Assembly: GCA_963680875.1 (NCBI GenBank)
Contig: OY804588.1
Span: 63,254,397 to 63,318,396 of the forward strand
Direction of reading: 5' to 3'
From: Bathymodiolus brooksi
Lineage: Eukaryota > Mollusca > Bivalvia > Mytilida > Modiolidae
DNA: 64,000 nucleotides
Part shown: in pieces, positions 23,401 to 35,400 of the stretch
How positions within the stretch are numbered: position 1 is the stretch's first letter
Layout of the letters: every line of letters begins with the position of its first letter
Position numbers and translations under genes: made by a program
The notes under the pieces: model-generated
Told to the model about the DNA's origin: nothing
Database searches by the model: none
Seen by the model: the letters and a program-made list of their open reading frames with translations, nothing else

Positions 23401-23589
23401 CATTGTGAAAATTGTAATGTGAATCTTTGTTTTTCACCCGACAGAGATTGCTTTACTAAATGGCACAGTAGAGAAGATGCTAGAGTGAGGGTTTTGGTAA
23501 ATGAAAATGGAAGGAATAAAGATCATTAAGATACGTTAAATGTTAGTAAGTCTGTATGTCATGTTTCTTTTAGCTGAAGCAATTTTTTT

Positions 23590-23867
23590 TCGGTGTAACT
23601 TATAACAAAATCAAAGAAAAAGCAAAAAAAATGAAAAAAGATGTAAAAAACATGTTGATATTAAGTCAGCAGTTATGAACACAAAAAAAAGAGAAAACAA
23701 ATAAAGCAGTTAGTTATAAAGAATTTGTCAAAAAGAAATAATAGAAAAAAATGAGCATATGAAAAAAAAAATCTGATCACAAAATTGTAAAAAAAACGCA
23801 AATAAAAAATCCACCAAAAACCCATTAGATCACACAATTTGAAAAAAGCACACAAAAGAAGAAAAAA
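23590..23867. repeat. A-rich low-complexity tract
   Basis: Runs of A broken by G, C and T. Long phenylalanine/leucine-rich frames on the minus strand follow from composition, not from a gene. Confidence 0.7.
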
Positions 23868-23936
23868 GGTTTGGTAGTCTAAAGACAAACACTGAATTTC
23901 CAGTTTAGAGATGGTGGTTCAAATCCACTCCCAAGC
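23868..23936 (+). tRNA. tRNA-like sequence, probably degenerate
   Basis: A 69-nt stretch has a good T-arm (GGTGG, loop TTCAAAT, CCACT), matching a B-box GGTTCAAATCC, and a short D-arm-like GTCTAAAGAC. The acceptor stem GGTTTGG/CCCAAGC has two mismatches. The anticodon arm around AATTTC is irregular (six-nucleotide loop, imperfect stem), so no isotype is called. It could be a nuclear tRNA relic, a SINE head or a mitochondrial tRNA insertion. Confidence 0.25.
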
Positions 23937-24149
23937 TAAGAACAGTTATTTTTTTTAATGTTAGTAGTCTTGTTATCACTAGTATAGGCGCATAGGTATA
24001 GCCTATTTTTGAAGGTAACAAGTGGTAGCTTCAGATGCCAGAAAGCAGCAATCATTAATGTGAATTACTAGTTCCAGTCATCTATAATTAGTGATTTTCA
24101 AGACCTCAATTATATCGTTAAATGAAAACTAAATAAAATGGTCAATTTA

Positions 24150-24830
24150 TTTTATTTATATGTCACTAGATCAATTTTGTGTCTGAATATGTGATGAAAT
24201 GCTGAAATTCAGACATAATTCCATGGTTGCTATGCAGTAGAAATGGTTGTTATGCAGAAGAAATGGTTGCTATGGATCAAGACAGGTAGTATATAATTCC
24301 TATTTTTTTATTATAAAAATATATTAAAAGAGACTGACATATTTACAGCAAAATTCGATTATTTTCATTAGCAATGATTTGTAGAAAGTTTTGTTGTAGA
24401 TGCAGCAAAACTGCAAGCAATCTTTTATTTTTTGGACATGAACATTAACTTCTTACCAATATTTTAGTAAGTAATATTAACAATGACAATCTACCTTTAA
24501 ATAAAAACTGAACTTATCTCTTCAATGCATTTTTGTGTAAAGAAATTGATTTCATGTTTGAAAATATGATGAAATACTGAAAATCATATCTCGTCCTCAC
24601 GGTTGCTATGCAGTAAAAATGGTTGCTAAGAATAAATTACAGGTTATAAATTTATTTTTTGACTCTTGAAAGTGCAAAATTAAAAAAGACAGACAATTTT
24701 CCTGTATAATTATATTTCTTAATATAATAATAATTATTCCATTATTATTAGAAACACTGGTGAAAAAATGACCGTACATTGTTGTTGTAGAGGTTACTTA
24801 GCAATCGAAACAAATATACTTCTGCTGAAA
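24150..24830. repeat. Degenerate tandem repeat of about 340 bp with ATGGTTGCTATG motifs
   Basis: 24150-24480 and 24490-24830 share the order TTTTGTGT...GAATATGTGATGAAAT.CTGAAA, then GGTTGCTATGCAGTA, then a TTTATTTTTT.A...AAAAGAGACTGACA-like stretch. The first copy carries three near-identical 22-23-bp ATGGTTGCTATGCAG units (24221-24275). A weaker third copy may extend to about 25030. Confidence 0.5.
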
Positions 24831-25846
24831 ATCCAAAATACAAATGAGTATGGAATCAAAATTAAATATCATAGAAGATATTTAATGTTAATATTACACA
24901 CTATTTCACAATGTATAGTGTGTTTATAGAGGAAAAATGTAGGTATGTTTTGCTACTTAGTAAATGCGAATGTGGTTACTATAGCAACAGCTCTTTATTT
25001 TTCTGTAATATAGCATTTTAGTTTCAACAACAACTTTAATGCCTTCACTTTGGTGCCTAACATTAGGATAAATCACCATTGCTATCACCATACTAGTGTC
25101 TACAGCTCAAACTTAGTTTTTGTCATGATTTTGTACCAAAAAGTCATAAATGGTAAAGAGTTAAGAGAAATAACACAGCGAACTTGAACATTCATTGAGT
25201 TATCATGCATGGCATTAAATGTAATCAGTAATGTACCCGATAAAAAAGTAATTGACCCCAAGCCTGCCTCGAAGCAAGGTGAACTCGATACCCCTCCGAT
25301 GATAAAATTCGCCCGTGCAGGTCGGTGTTTTTTTCCCGACACACAACTGTCCTCTGTCAATAGAAATGACGTATATACCTTAAAATATTGCTAATATTAG
25401 CGACATTCACAAACAACTATCATCCTTCCTTGTTTAATGTCAGAGTACAAACAACAACATTCTACACAGTCACATCTCTCTCTTGCTCCCCTTTACTGAT
25501 AGGCAGCGATGTAGGAGATCTATGCCATATATATCTAATGATATGATAAATACGGATAATAACCATTTTTTACGACCAATCATATTGCTCGTGGCAAACA
25601 AAGCAATTAAAAAAATAGTGCATTTCAGTTCCTTATAAGCGCCACTTGCATTGGCTGTTGAAGATCATGACATATGGTCACACTGATGTGACATGTAATG
25701 TGGTTTCATCAGATATCACGCCACCAGGTCATCAACAAATTGTGTATATCATTAAGGGGGCAAATGTTATTTTATTCAAATTGCTTACACAGTGTACATG
25801 GAAAATTAAATTCTTAGCATTGATATTCAGAAAAAAAAATACCTAC
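24831..25846. other. Noncoding stretch; possible solo TAATC-type end at 25205
   Basis: At 25209-25232 GCATTAAATGTAATCAGTAA matches the right-end module of the TAATC elements (20703, 54692). It is followed by diverged sequence. No other feature is recognised. Confidence 0.35.
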
Positions 25847-26107
25847 CGTATTCATTTCTTAGGTAGTACCGTGCTGTTCCAGAGAGTAAACTATTTCCCA
25901 ATCCGGTGAATATTGAATTATATCCAATACAATTAGATCCGGAATATGTCCAACTTATGCACTGTGAGTCAAAGGAACATCTCGCTGCACATCTTAATTC
26001 ATTCGTATTGTAAACAAATATTATATTTTGCGTAAATTCATATCCGGCTAAGTCTTGGTTTTCTATCCAGTTAGACATTACAACATCTTGACTTGAAACA
26101 ATGGCAG
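25847..26107 (-). CDS. PAN/apple-like domain exon of an unidentified, probably extracellular protein
   Basis: On the minus strand a 261-bp open exon is bounded upstream by a pyrimidine-rich acceptor (ATCTTTTTTGAAG) and downstream by a consensus donor (G then GTAGGT). Both junctions fall after the first base of a codon, so the exon is symmetric phase 1-1, as is usual for shuffled extracellular domains. The 87-residue product has N-E-L-R-C-A-A-R-C-S-F-D-S-Q-C-I-S-W then S-G-S-N-C, a C-x3-C-x5-C-x9-C pattern close to the central part of PAN/apple modules, and ends SGTARYYLRN. The outer cysteines of classic six-cysteine PAN domains are not evident. No ATG-initiated signal peptide is seen; a TAA precedes the frame. 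Neighbouring exons are not found: upstream (higher coordinates) is the 58-bp array. It may be an isolated exon of a gene disrupted or interrupted by the array. Confidence 0.45.
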
Positions 26108-26443
26108 CTTCAAAAAAGATATAAAAATGTAACAAGTCACCGCCAGTAATCCATAGCTGATCATACTTCAATTACTCTCCTCTCATAACCCGTGGGTCAA
26201 CCAGGAGAGAAATCATAGTGATCGATTAAACAATTTTTGATACGTCCCGACAACTGTTTTTATAGCCAACGAAATCACAGCTTTCTTAAATGTATCTAAG
26301 TTAAATTAAGAAAGGAAATTCTTGTATATTATGAGAGCCGCCATATTTCTGTGTAACCTTTTAATTTCAAAGAATTTGATAAAAAATATAGAATATTGAT
26401 TTTAATTGATAACTATTAATAGTTTTTGTTTCAACGAGATGAG

Positions 26444-29400
26444 GATTTCCCTGCCAGTTGACCCATGTATGATGAGTGGAGAGTAACAGAAGTGTGCCCA
26501 GTGTGCTTCGCAAGCTGATACACGGGTGTTGAGTGGAGAGTAACCGAAGTGTGACCAGTGTGCTCTGCCAGCTGACACACGGGTGATAAATGGAGAGTAA
26601 CAGAAGGGTGACCAGCTGTACTCTGCCAGCTGACCCACGGGTGATGAGTGGAGAGTAACAGAAGTGTGACCAGCTGTGCTCTGCCAGCTGATCCACGGGT
26701 GATGAGTGGAGAGTAACAGAAGTGTGACAAGCTGCGCTTTGCCAGCTGACACACAGTTGTTGAGTGGAGAGTAACCGAAGTGTGACCAGTGTGCTCTGCC
26801 AGCTGACACACGGGTGATGACTGGAGATTAACAGAAGTGTGACCAGCTGTACTCTGCCAGCTGATCCACGGGTGATGAGTGGAGAGTAACAGAATTGTGA
26901 CCAGCTGTACTCTGCCAGCTGATCCACGGGTGATGAGTGGAGAGTAACAGAAGTGTGACTAGCTGTGATCTGCCAGCTGATCCACGGGTGATGAGTGGAG
27001 AGTAACAGAATTGTGACCAGCTGTGCTTTGACAGCTGATCCATGGGTGATGAGCTGAGAGTAACAGAAGTGTGACCAGGTGTACTCTGCCAGCTGACACA
27101 CGGGTGTTGATTGGAGAACAACCGAAGTGTGACCAGTGTGCCCTGCCAGCTGAAACGGGTGATGACTGGAGAGTAACAGAAGTGTTACCAGCTGTGCTCT
27201 GCCAGCTGATCCACAGGTGATAAGTGGAGAGTAACAGAAGTGTGACCAGCTGTACTCTGCCAGCTGACACACGGGTGTTGAGTGGAGAGTAACCGAAGTG
27301 TGACCAGTGTGCTCTGCCAGCTGACACACTGGTGATGACTGGAGAGTAACAGAAGTGTGACCAGCTGTGCTCTGCCAGCTGATCCACGGGTGATAAGTGG
27401 AGAGTAACAGAAGTGTGACCAGCTGTACTCTGCCACCTGATCCACGGGTGATGAGTGGAGAGTAACAGAAGTGTGACCAGCTGTACTCTGCCAGCTGACA
27501 CACGGGTGTTGAGTGGAGAGTAACTGAAGTGTGACCAGTGTGCTCTGCCAGCTGACACACGGGTGATGACGGCAGAGTAACAGAAGTGTGACCAGCTGTG
27601 CTTTGCCAGCTGATCCACGGGTGATGATTGGAGAGTAACAGAAGTGTGACCAGCAGTATTGTGCCAGCTGATCTACGGGTTATGAGCGGCGAGTAATCAA
27701 AGTGTGACCAGTTGTGCTCTGCCAGCTGACCCATGGGTGATGAGTGGAGAGTATTCTAAGTGTGACCAGCTGTGCTCTGCCAGCTGATCCACGGGTGGTG
27801 AGTGAAGAGTAACCGAAGTGTGACCAGCTGTGTTCTGCCAGCTGATCCACGGATGATGAGTGGAGAGTAACCGAAGTTTGACCAGCTGTACTCTGCCAGC
27901 TGATCCTCGGGTTATGAGTGAAGAGTTACCGAAGTGTGACCAGCTTTGCTTTGCCAGCTGATCCACGGGTGATGATTGGAGAGTAACAGAAGTGTGACCA
28001 GCAGTACTGTGCCAGCTGATATACGGGTGATGAGTGGAGAGTAACAGAAGTGTGACCAGCTGTGCTCTGCCAGCTGATCCACGGGTGATGAGTGTAGAGT
28101 GACGGAAGTGTGACCAGCTGTACTCTGCCAGCTGAACCACGGGAGATGAGTGGAGAGTAACAGAAGTGTGACCAGCTGTTCTCTGCCAGCTGACCCACCG
28201 ATGATGAGTGGAGAGTGACAGAAGTGTTAGCAGCTGTTCTCTGCCAGTTGATCTACGGGTTATGAGTGGGAGTAATCGAAGTGTGACCAGTTGTGCTCTG
28301 CCAGCTGTTACTCGGGTTATGAGTGAAGAGTTGCCGAAGTGTGACCAGCTGTGCTCTGCCAGCTGACCCACGGATGATGAGTGGAGAGTAACCGAAGTTT
28401 GACCAGCTGTACACTGCCAGCTGATCCATGGGTGATGAGTTGAGAGTACCAGAAGTGTGACCAGCTGTGCTCAACAAGCTGACCCACGGGTGATGAGTGG
28501 AGAGTAAACGAAGTGTGACCAGCTGTTCTCTGCCAGCTGATCCACCGATGATGAGTGGAGAGTAACAGAAGTGTGAGCAGCTGTTCTCTGCCAGCTGATC
28601 TACGGGTTATGAGTGGCGAGTAATCGAAGTGTGACCAGTTGTGCTCTGCCAGCTGACCCACAGGTGATGAGTGGAGAGTAATCTAAGTGTGACCAGCTGT
28701 ACTCTGACAGCTGATCCACGGGTGGTGAGTGAAGAGTAACCGAAGTGTGACCAGCTGTGCTCTGCCAGCTGACCCACGGATGATGAGTGGAGAGTAACCG
28801 AAGTTTGACCAGCTGTACTCTGCCAGCTGGTCCTCGGGTTATGAGTGAAGAGTTGCCGAAGTGTGACCAGCTGTGCTCTGCCAGCTGATCCATGGGTGAT
28901 GAGTGGAGAGTACCAGAAGTGTGACCAGCTGTGCTCAACCAGCTGACCCACGGGTGATGAGTGGAGAGTAAACGAAGTGTGACCACTGTTCTCTGCCAGC
29001 TGATCCACTGATGATGAGTGGAGAGTAACAGAAGTGTGAGCAGCTGTTCTCTGCCAGCTGATCTACGGGTTATGAGTGGCGAGTAATCGAAGCGTGACCA
29101 GTTGTGCTCTGCCAGCTGATCCACGGGAGGTGAGTGAAGAGTAATGGAAGTGTGACCAGCTGTGCTCTGCCAGCTGACCCACGGATGATGAGTGGAGAGT
29201 AACCGCAGTTTGACCAGCTGTACTCTGCCAGCTGGTCCTCGGGTTATGAGTGAAAAGTTACCGAAGTTTGACCAGCTGTACTCTGCCAGCTGATCAACGG
29301 GTGATGAGTGGAGAGTAACCGAAGTGTGACCAGCTGTGCTATGTCAGCTGATCCACGGGTGATGAGTGTAGAGTAACAGAAGTGTGTCCAGCTGTGCTTT

Positions 29401-32400
29401 GCCAGCTGATCCACGGGTGATGATTGGAGAGTAACAGAAGTGTGACCAGCTGTACTCTGCCAGCTGATCCACGGGTGACGAGTGGAGAGTAACAGAAGTG
29501 TGACCAGCTGTACTCTGCCAGCTGATCTACGGGTGATGTGTGGAGAGTAACAGAAGTGTGACCAGCTGTACTCTGCCAGCTGATCCACGGGTGATGTGTG
29601 AAGAGTAACAGAAGTGTGACCAGCTGTGATCTGCCAGCTGATCCACGGGTGATGAGTGGAGTGTAACAGAAGTGTGACCAGCTGAGCTTTATCAGCTGAT
29701 CCACGGGTGATGAGTGGATAGTAACTGAAGTGTTACCAGTGTGCTCTGCCAGCTAACAGACGGGTGATGACGGTAGAGTAACAGCAGTGTGACCAGCTGT
29801 GCTCTGCCAGCTGATCCACGGGTGATAAGTGGAGATTAACAGAAATGTGACCAGCTGTACTCTGCCAGCTGATTCACTGGTGATGAGTGGAGAGTAACAG
29901 AAGTGTGACCAGCTGTGCTATGTCAGCTGATCCACGGGTGATGAGTGTAGAGTAACAGAAGTGTGACCAGCTATGCCTTGCCAGCTGATCCACGGTTGAT
30001 GATTGGAGAGTAACAGAAGTGTGACCAGCTGTACTCTGCCAGCTGATACACGGGTGACGAGTGGAGTGTAACAGAAGTGTAACCAGAAGTACTCTGCCAG
30101 CTGATCAACGGGTTATGAGTGGAGAGTAGCAGAAGTGTGACCAGCTGTGCTCTGCCAGCTGATCTACGGGTGATGAGTGGAGAGTAACAGAAGTGTGACC
30201 AGCTGTGCTTTGCCAGCTGATCCACGGGTGATGACTTGAGAGTAACAGAAGTGTGACCAGCTGTGCCCTGCCAGCTGACACACAGGTGTTGAGTGGAGAG
30301 TAACCGAAGTGTGACCAGTGTGGTCGGCCAGCTGACACACGGGTGATGACTTGAGAGTAACAGAAGTGTGACCAGCTGTTCTCTTCCAGTTGATCCACGG
30401 GTGATGAGTGGAGAGTAACAGAAGTATGACCAGCTGTACTCTGCCAGCTGACCCACGGATGATGTGTGGAGAGTAACCGCAGTTTGACCAGCTGTACTCT
30501 GCCAGCTGATCAACGGGTGATGAGTGGAGAGTAACCGAAGTATGACCAGCTGTACTCTGCCAGCTGACCCTCGGGTTATGAGTGAAGTGTTACCGAAGTT
30601 TGACCAGCTGTAATCTGCCAGCTGATCAACGGGTGATGAGTGGAGAGTAACCGAAGTGTGACCAGAAGTACTCTGCCAGCTGATCCACGGGTTATGAGTG
30701 GAGAGTGGCAGAAGTGTGACCAGCTGTGCTCTGCCAGCTGACCCATTGGTGATGAGTGGAGAGTAACTGAAGTGTGACCAGAAGTACTCTGCCAGCTGAT
30801 CAACAGGTTATGAGTGGAGAGTAGCAGAAGTGTGACCAGCTGTGCCTGCCAGCTGACCCATGGCTGATGAGTGGAGCGTAACCGAAGTGTGACCAGAAGT
30901 AGTCTGCCAGCTGATCCACGGGTTATGAGTCGAGAGTAGCAGAAGTGTGACCAGCTGTGCTCCGCCAGCTGATCCACGGGTGGTAAGTGGAGAGTAACCG
31001 AAGTGTGACCATCTGTACTCTGCCAGCTGATCTACGGGTGATGAGTGGAGAGTAACAGAAGTGTGACCAGCTGTGCTTTGCCAGCTGATCCACGGGTGAT
31101 GAATTGAGAGTAACAGAATTGTGACCAGCTGTGCTCTGCCAGCTGACACACGGGTGTTGAGTGGAGAGTAACCGAAGTGTGACCAGTGTGCTCTGCCAGC
31201 TGACACACGGGTGATGACTGGAGAGTAACAGAAGTGTGACCAGCTGTTCTCTTCCAGTTGATCCACGGGTGATGAGTGGAGAGTAACAGAAGCGTGACCA
31301 GCTGTACTCTTCCAGCTGATCCACGGGTGATGAGTGGAGAGTAACAGAAGTGTGACCAGCTGTACTCTGCCAGCTGATCCACGGGTGATGTATGGAGAGT
31401 AACAGAAGTGTGACCAGCTGTACTCTGCCAGCTGATCCACGGGTGATGTGTGAAGAGTAACAGAAGTGTGACCAGCTGTGATCTGCCAGCTGATCCACGG
31501 GTGATGAGTGGAGTGTAAAAGAAGTGTGACCAGCTGAGCTTTACCAGCTGATCCACGGGTGATGAGTGGAGAGTAACAGAAGTGTGACCAGATATTCTCT
31601 GCCAGCTGACACACGGGTGTTGAGTGGAGAGTAACTGAAGTGTGACCAGTGTGCTCTGCCAGCTAACAGACGGGTGATGACGGTAGAGTAACAGCAGTGT
31701 GACCAGCTGTACTCTGCCAGCTGATCCACGGGTGATAAGTGGAGATTAACAGAAGTGTGACCAGCTGTACTCTGCCAGCTGATTCACTGGTGATGAGTGG
31801 AGAGTAACAGAAGTGTGACCAGCTGTGCTATGTCAGCTGATCCACGGGTATTGAGTGTAGAGTAACAGAAGTGTGACCAGCTGTGCCTTGCCAGCTGATC
31901 CACTGGTGATGATTGGAGAGTAACAGAAGTGTGACCAGCTGTACTCTGCCAGCTGATCCACGGGTGACGAGTGGAGAGTAACAGAAGTGTAACCAGAAGT
32001 ACTCTGCCAGCTGATCAACGAGTTATGAGTGGAGAGTAGCAGAAGTGTGACCAGCTGTGCTCTGCCAGCTGACCCATGGGTGATGAGTGGAGAGTAACCG
32101 AAGTGTGACCAGAAGTAGTCTGCCAGCTGATCCACGGGTTATGAGTGAAGAGTAGCAGAAGTGTGACCAGCTGTGCTCTGCCAGCTGATCTACGGGTGAT
32201 GAGTGGAGAGTAACAGAAGTGTGACCAGCTGTGCTTTGCCAGCTGATCCACGGGTGATGACTTGAGAGTAACAGAAGTGTGACCAGCTGTGCACTGCCAG
32301 CTGACACACGGGTGTTGAGTGGAGAGTAACCGAAGTGTGACCAGTGTGGTCTGCCAGCTGACACATGGGTGATGACTGGAGAGTAATAGAAGCGTGACCA

Positions 32401-35400
32401 GCTGTACTCTCCAGCTGATCCACGTGTGATGAGTGGAGAGTAACAGAAGTGTGACCAGCTGTACTCTGCCAGCTGATCCACGGGTGATGTGTGGAGAGTA
32501 ACAGTAGTGTGAACAGCTGTGATCTGCCAGCTGATCCACGGGTGTTGAGTGGATAGTAACTGAAGTGTGATCAGCTATTCTCTGCCAGCTGACACACGGG
32601 TGTTGAGTGGATAGTAACTGAAGTGTTACCAGTGTGCTCTGCCAGCTAACAGACGGGTGATGACGGTAGAGTAACAGCAGTGTGACCAGCTGTGCTCTGC
32701 CAGCTGATCGACGGGTGATAAGTGGAGAGTAACAGAAGTGTCACCAACTGTACTCTGCCAGCTGATTCACTGATGATTAATGGAGAGTAACAGAAGTGTG
32801 ACCAGCTGTGCTTTGCCAGCTGATCCACGGGTGATGATTGGAGATTAACAGACGTGTGACCAGCTGTACTCTGCCAGCTGATCCACGGGTGACGAGTGGA
32901 GAGTAACAGAAGTGTAACCAGCTGTGCTCTGCCAGCTGATCAACGGGTGTTGAGTGGATAGTAACTGAAGTGTGATCAGCTATTCTCTGCCAGCTGACAC
33001 ACGGGTGTTGAGTGGATAGTAACTGAAGTGTTACCAGTGTGCTCTGCCAGCTAACAGACGGGTGATGACTGTAGAGTAACAGCAGTGTGACCTGCTGTGC
33101 TCTGCCAGCTGATCCACGGATGATAAGTGGAGAGTAACAGAAGTGTGACCAGCTGTGCTATGTCAGCTGATCCACGGGTGATGAGTGTAGAGTAACAGAA
33201 GTGTGTCCAGCTGTGCTTTGCCAGCTGATCCACGGGTGATGATTGGAGAGTAACAGAAGTGTGACCAGCTGTACTCTGCCAGCTGATCCACGGGTGACGA
33301 GTGGAGAGTAACAGAAGTGTGACCAGCTGTACTCTGCCAGTTGATCCACGGGTGATGTGTGGAGAGTAACAGAAGTGTGACCAGCTGTACTCTGCCAGCT
33401 GATCCACGGGTGATGTGTGAAGAGTAACAGAAGTGTGACCAGCTGTGATCTGCCAGCTGATCCACGGGTGATGAGTGGAGTGTAACAGAAGTGTGACATG
33501 CTGAGTTTTACCAGCTGATCCACGGGTGATGAGTGGATAGTAACTGAAGTGTTACCAGTGTGCTCTGCCAGCTAACAGACGGGTGATGACGGTAGAGTAA
33601 CAGCAGTGTGACCAGCTGTGCTCTGCCAGCTGATCCACGGGTGATAAGTGGAGATTAACAGAAGTGTGACCAGCTGTACTCTGCCAGCTGATTCACTGGT
33701 GATGAGTGGAGAGTAACAGAAGTGTGACCAGCTGTGCTATGTCAGCTGATCCACGGGTGATGAGTGTAGAGTAACAGAAGTGTGACCAGCTGTGCCTTGC
33801 CAGCTGATCCACGGGTGATGATTGGAGAGTAACAGAAGTGTGACCAGCTGTACTCTGCCAGCTGATCCACGGGTGACGAGTGGAGAGTAACAGAAGTGTA
33901 ACCAGAAGTACTCTGCCAGCTGATCAACGGGCTATGAGTGGAGAGTAGCAGAAGTGTGACAAGCTGTGCTCTGCCAGCTGATCTACGGGTGATGAGTGGA
34001 GAGTAACAGAAGTGTGACCAGCTGTGCCCTGCCAGCTGACACACGGGTGTTGAGTGGAGAGTAACCGAAGTGTGACCAGTGTGCTCGGCCAGCTGACACA
34101 TGGGTGATGACTGGAGAGTAACAGAAGCGTGACCAGCTGTACTCTTCCAGCTGATCCACGGGTGATGAGTGGAGAGTAACCGAAGTGTGACCAGCTGTAC
34201 TCTGCCAGCTGATCCACGGGTGATGTGTGGAGAGTAACAGTAGTGTGAACAGCTGTGATCTGCCAGCTGATCCACGGGTGATGAGTGGAGTGTAACAGAA
34301 GTTTGACCAGCTGTGCTTTACCAGCTGATCCACGGGTGATGAGTGGAGAGTAAGAGAAGTGTGACCAGCTATTCTCTGCCAGCTGACACACGGGTGTTGA
34401 GTGGAGAGTAACTGAAGTGTGACCAGTGTGCTGTGCCAGCTAACAGACGGGTGATGACGGTAGATTAACAGCAGTGTGACCAGCTGTGCTCTGCCAGCTG
34501 ATCCACGGGTGATAAGAGGAGAGTAACAGAAGTGTGACCAGCTGTACTCTGCCAGCTGATTCACTGGTGATGAGTGGAGAGTAACAGATATGTGACATGC
34601 TGTGCTATGTCAGCTGAACCACGGGTGATGAGTGTAGAGTAACAGAAGTGTGACCAGCTGTGCTTTGCCAGCTGATCCACGGGTGACGAGTGGAGAGTAA
34701 CAGAAGTGTAACCAGCTTTGAACTGCCAGCTGATCAACGGGTGATGAGTGGAGAGTAACCAGAGTGTGACCAGAAGTACTCTGCCAGCTGATCAACGGGT
34801 TATGAGTGGAGAGTAGCAGAAGTGTGACCAGCTGTGCTCTGCCAGCTGACCCATGGGTGATGAGTTGAGAGTAACCGAAGTGTGAACAGAAGTAGTCTGC
34901 CAGCTGATCCAAGGGTTATGAGTGGAGAGTAGCAGAAGTATGACCAGCTGTGCTCTGCGAGCTGATCCACGGGTGATAAGTGGAGAGTAACCGAAGTGTG
35001 ATCATCTGTACTCTGCCAGCTGATCCACGGGTGATGAGTGGAGAGTAACAGAAGTGTGACCAGCCGTGCTTTGCCAGCTGATCCACGGGTGATGACACTT
35101 GAGAGTAACAGAAGTTTGACCAGCTGTGCTCTGCCATCTGACACACGGGTGTTGAGTGGAGAGTAACCGAAGTGTGACCAGTGTGCTCTGCCAGCTGACA
35201 CACGGGTGATGACTGGAGAGTAACAGAAGTGTGACCAGCTGTGCTCTGTCAATTGATCCACGGGTGATGAGTGGAGAGTAACAGAAGTGTGACCAGCTGT
35301 ACTCTGCCAGCTGACACACGGGTGTTGAGTGGAGAGTAACCGAAGTGTGACCAGTGTGGTCTGCCAGCTGACACATGGGTGATGATTGGAGAGTAACAGA

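Larger units (their letters stand above)
15478..23530 (+). pseudogene. piggyBac-type transposase pseudogene in exon-like pieces
   Basis: Six plus-strand segments, in order, resemble a piggyBac/PGBD transposase. (1) 15478-15597: acidic N-terminus (FEDYAELFED...SEEEEDYLDY), preceded by a TTTCCAG acceptor. (2) 16437-16518: serine-rich piece ending VYWKADM, preceded by CTACAG. (3) 20793-20880: W-K-D-D-N piece ending before GTATTA. (4) 21698-21721: RVTEAEMER before GTAAAT. (5) 22321-22443: FIGILIYM...LDHYWSTDPLY after TTGCAG. (6) 22822-23530: the DDE core and C-terminus. In core piece 6, the VDE aspartate (22911-22913) and the GVDKSNQ aspartate (23039-23041) remain, but about 150-170 residues between them, including the second catalytic aspartate, are deleted. 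In-frame stops occur at expected P/W positions near 22967 and 23000. The cysteine-rich C-terminal finger (CKTLFHCENCNVNLCF...WH) is preserved near 23383-23470. A 4.3-kb insertion splits pieces 2 and 3. Pieces 1-4 are less certain than 5-6. Confidence 0.75.

Noticed and set aside
25100..25394. 86-codon minus and 61-codon plus overlapping frames
   Set aside because: Mutually antisense with no recognisable domain. They overlap a TAATC-type repeat end at 25209.
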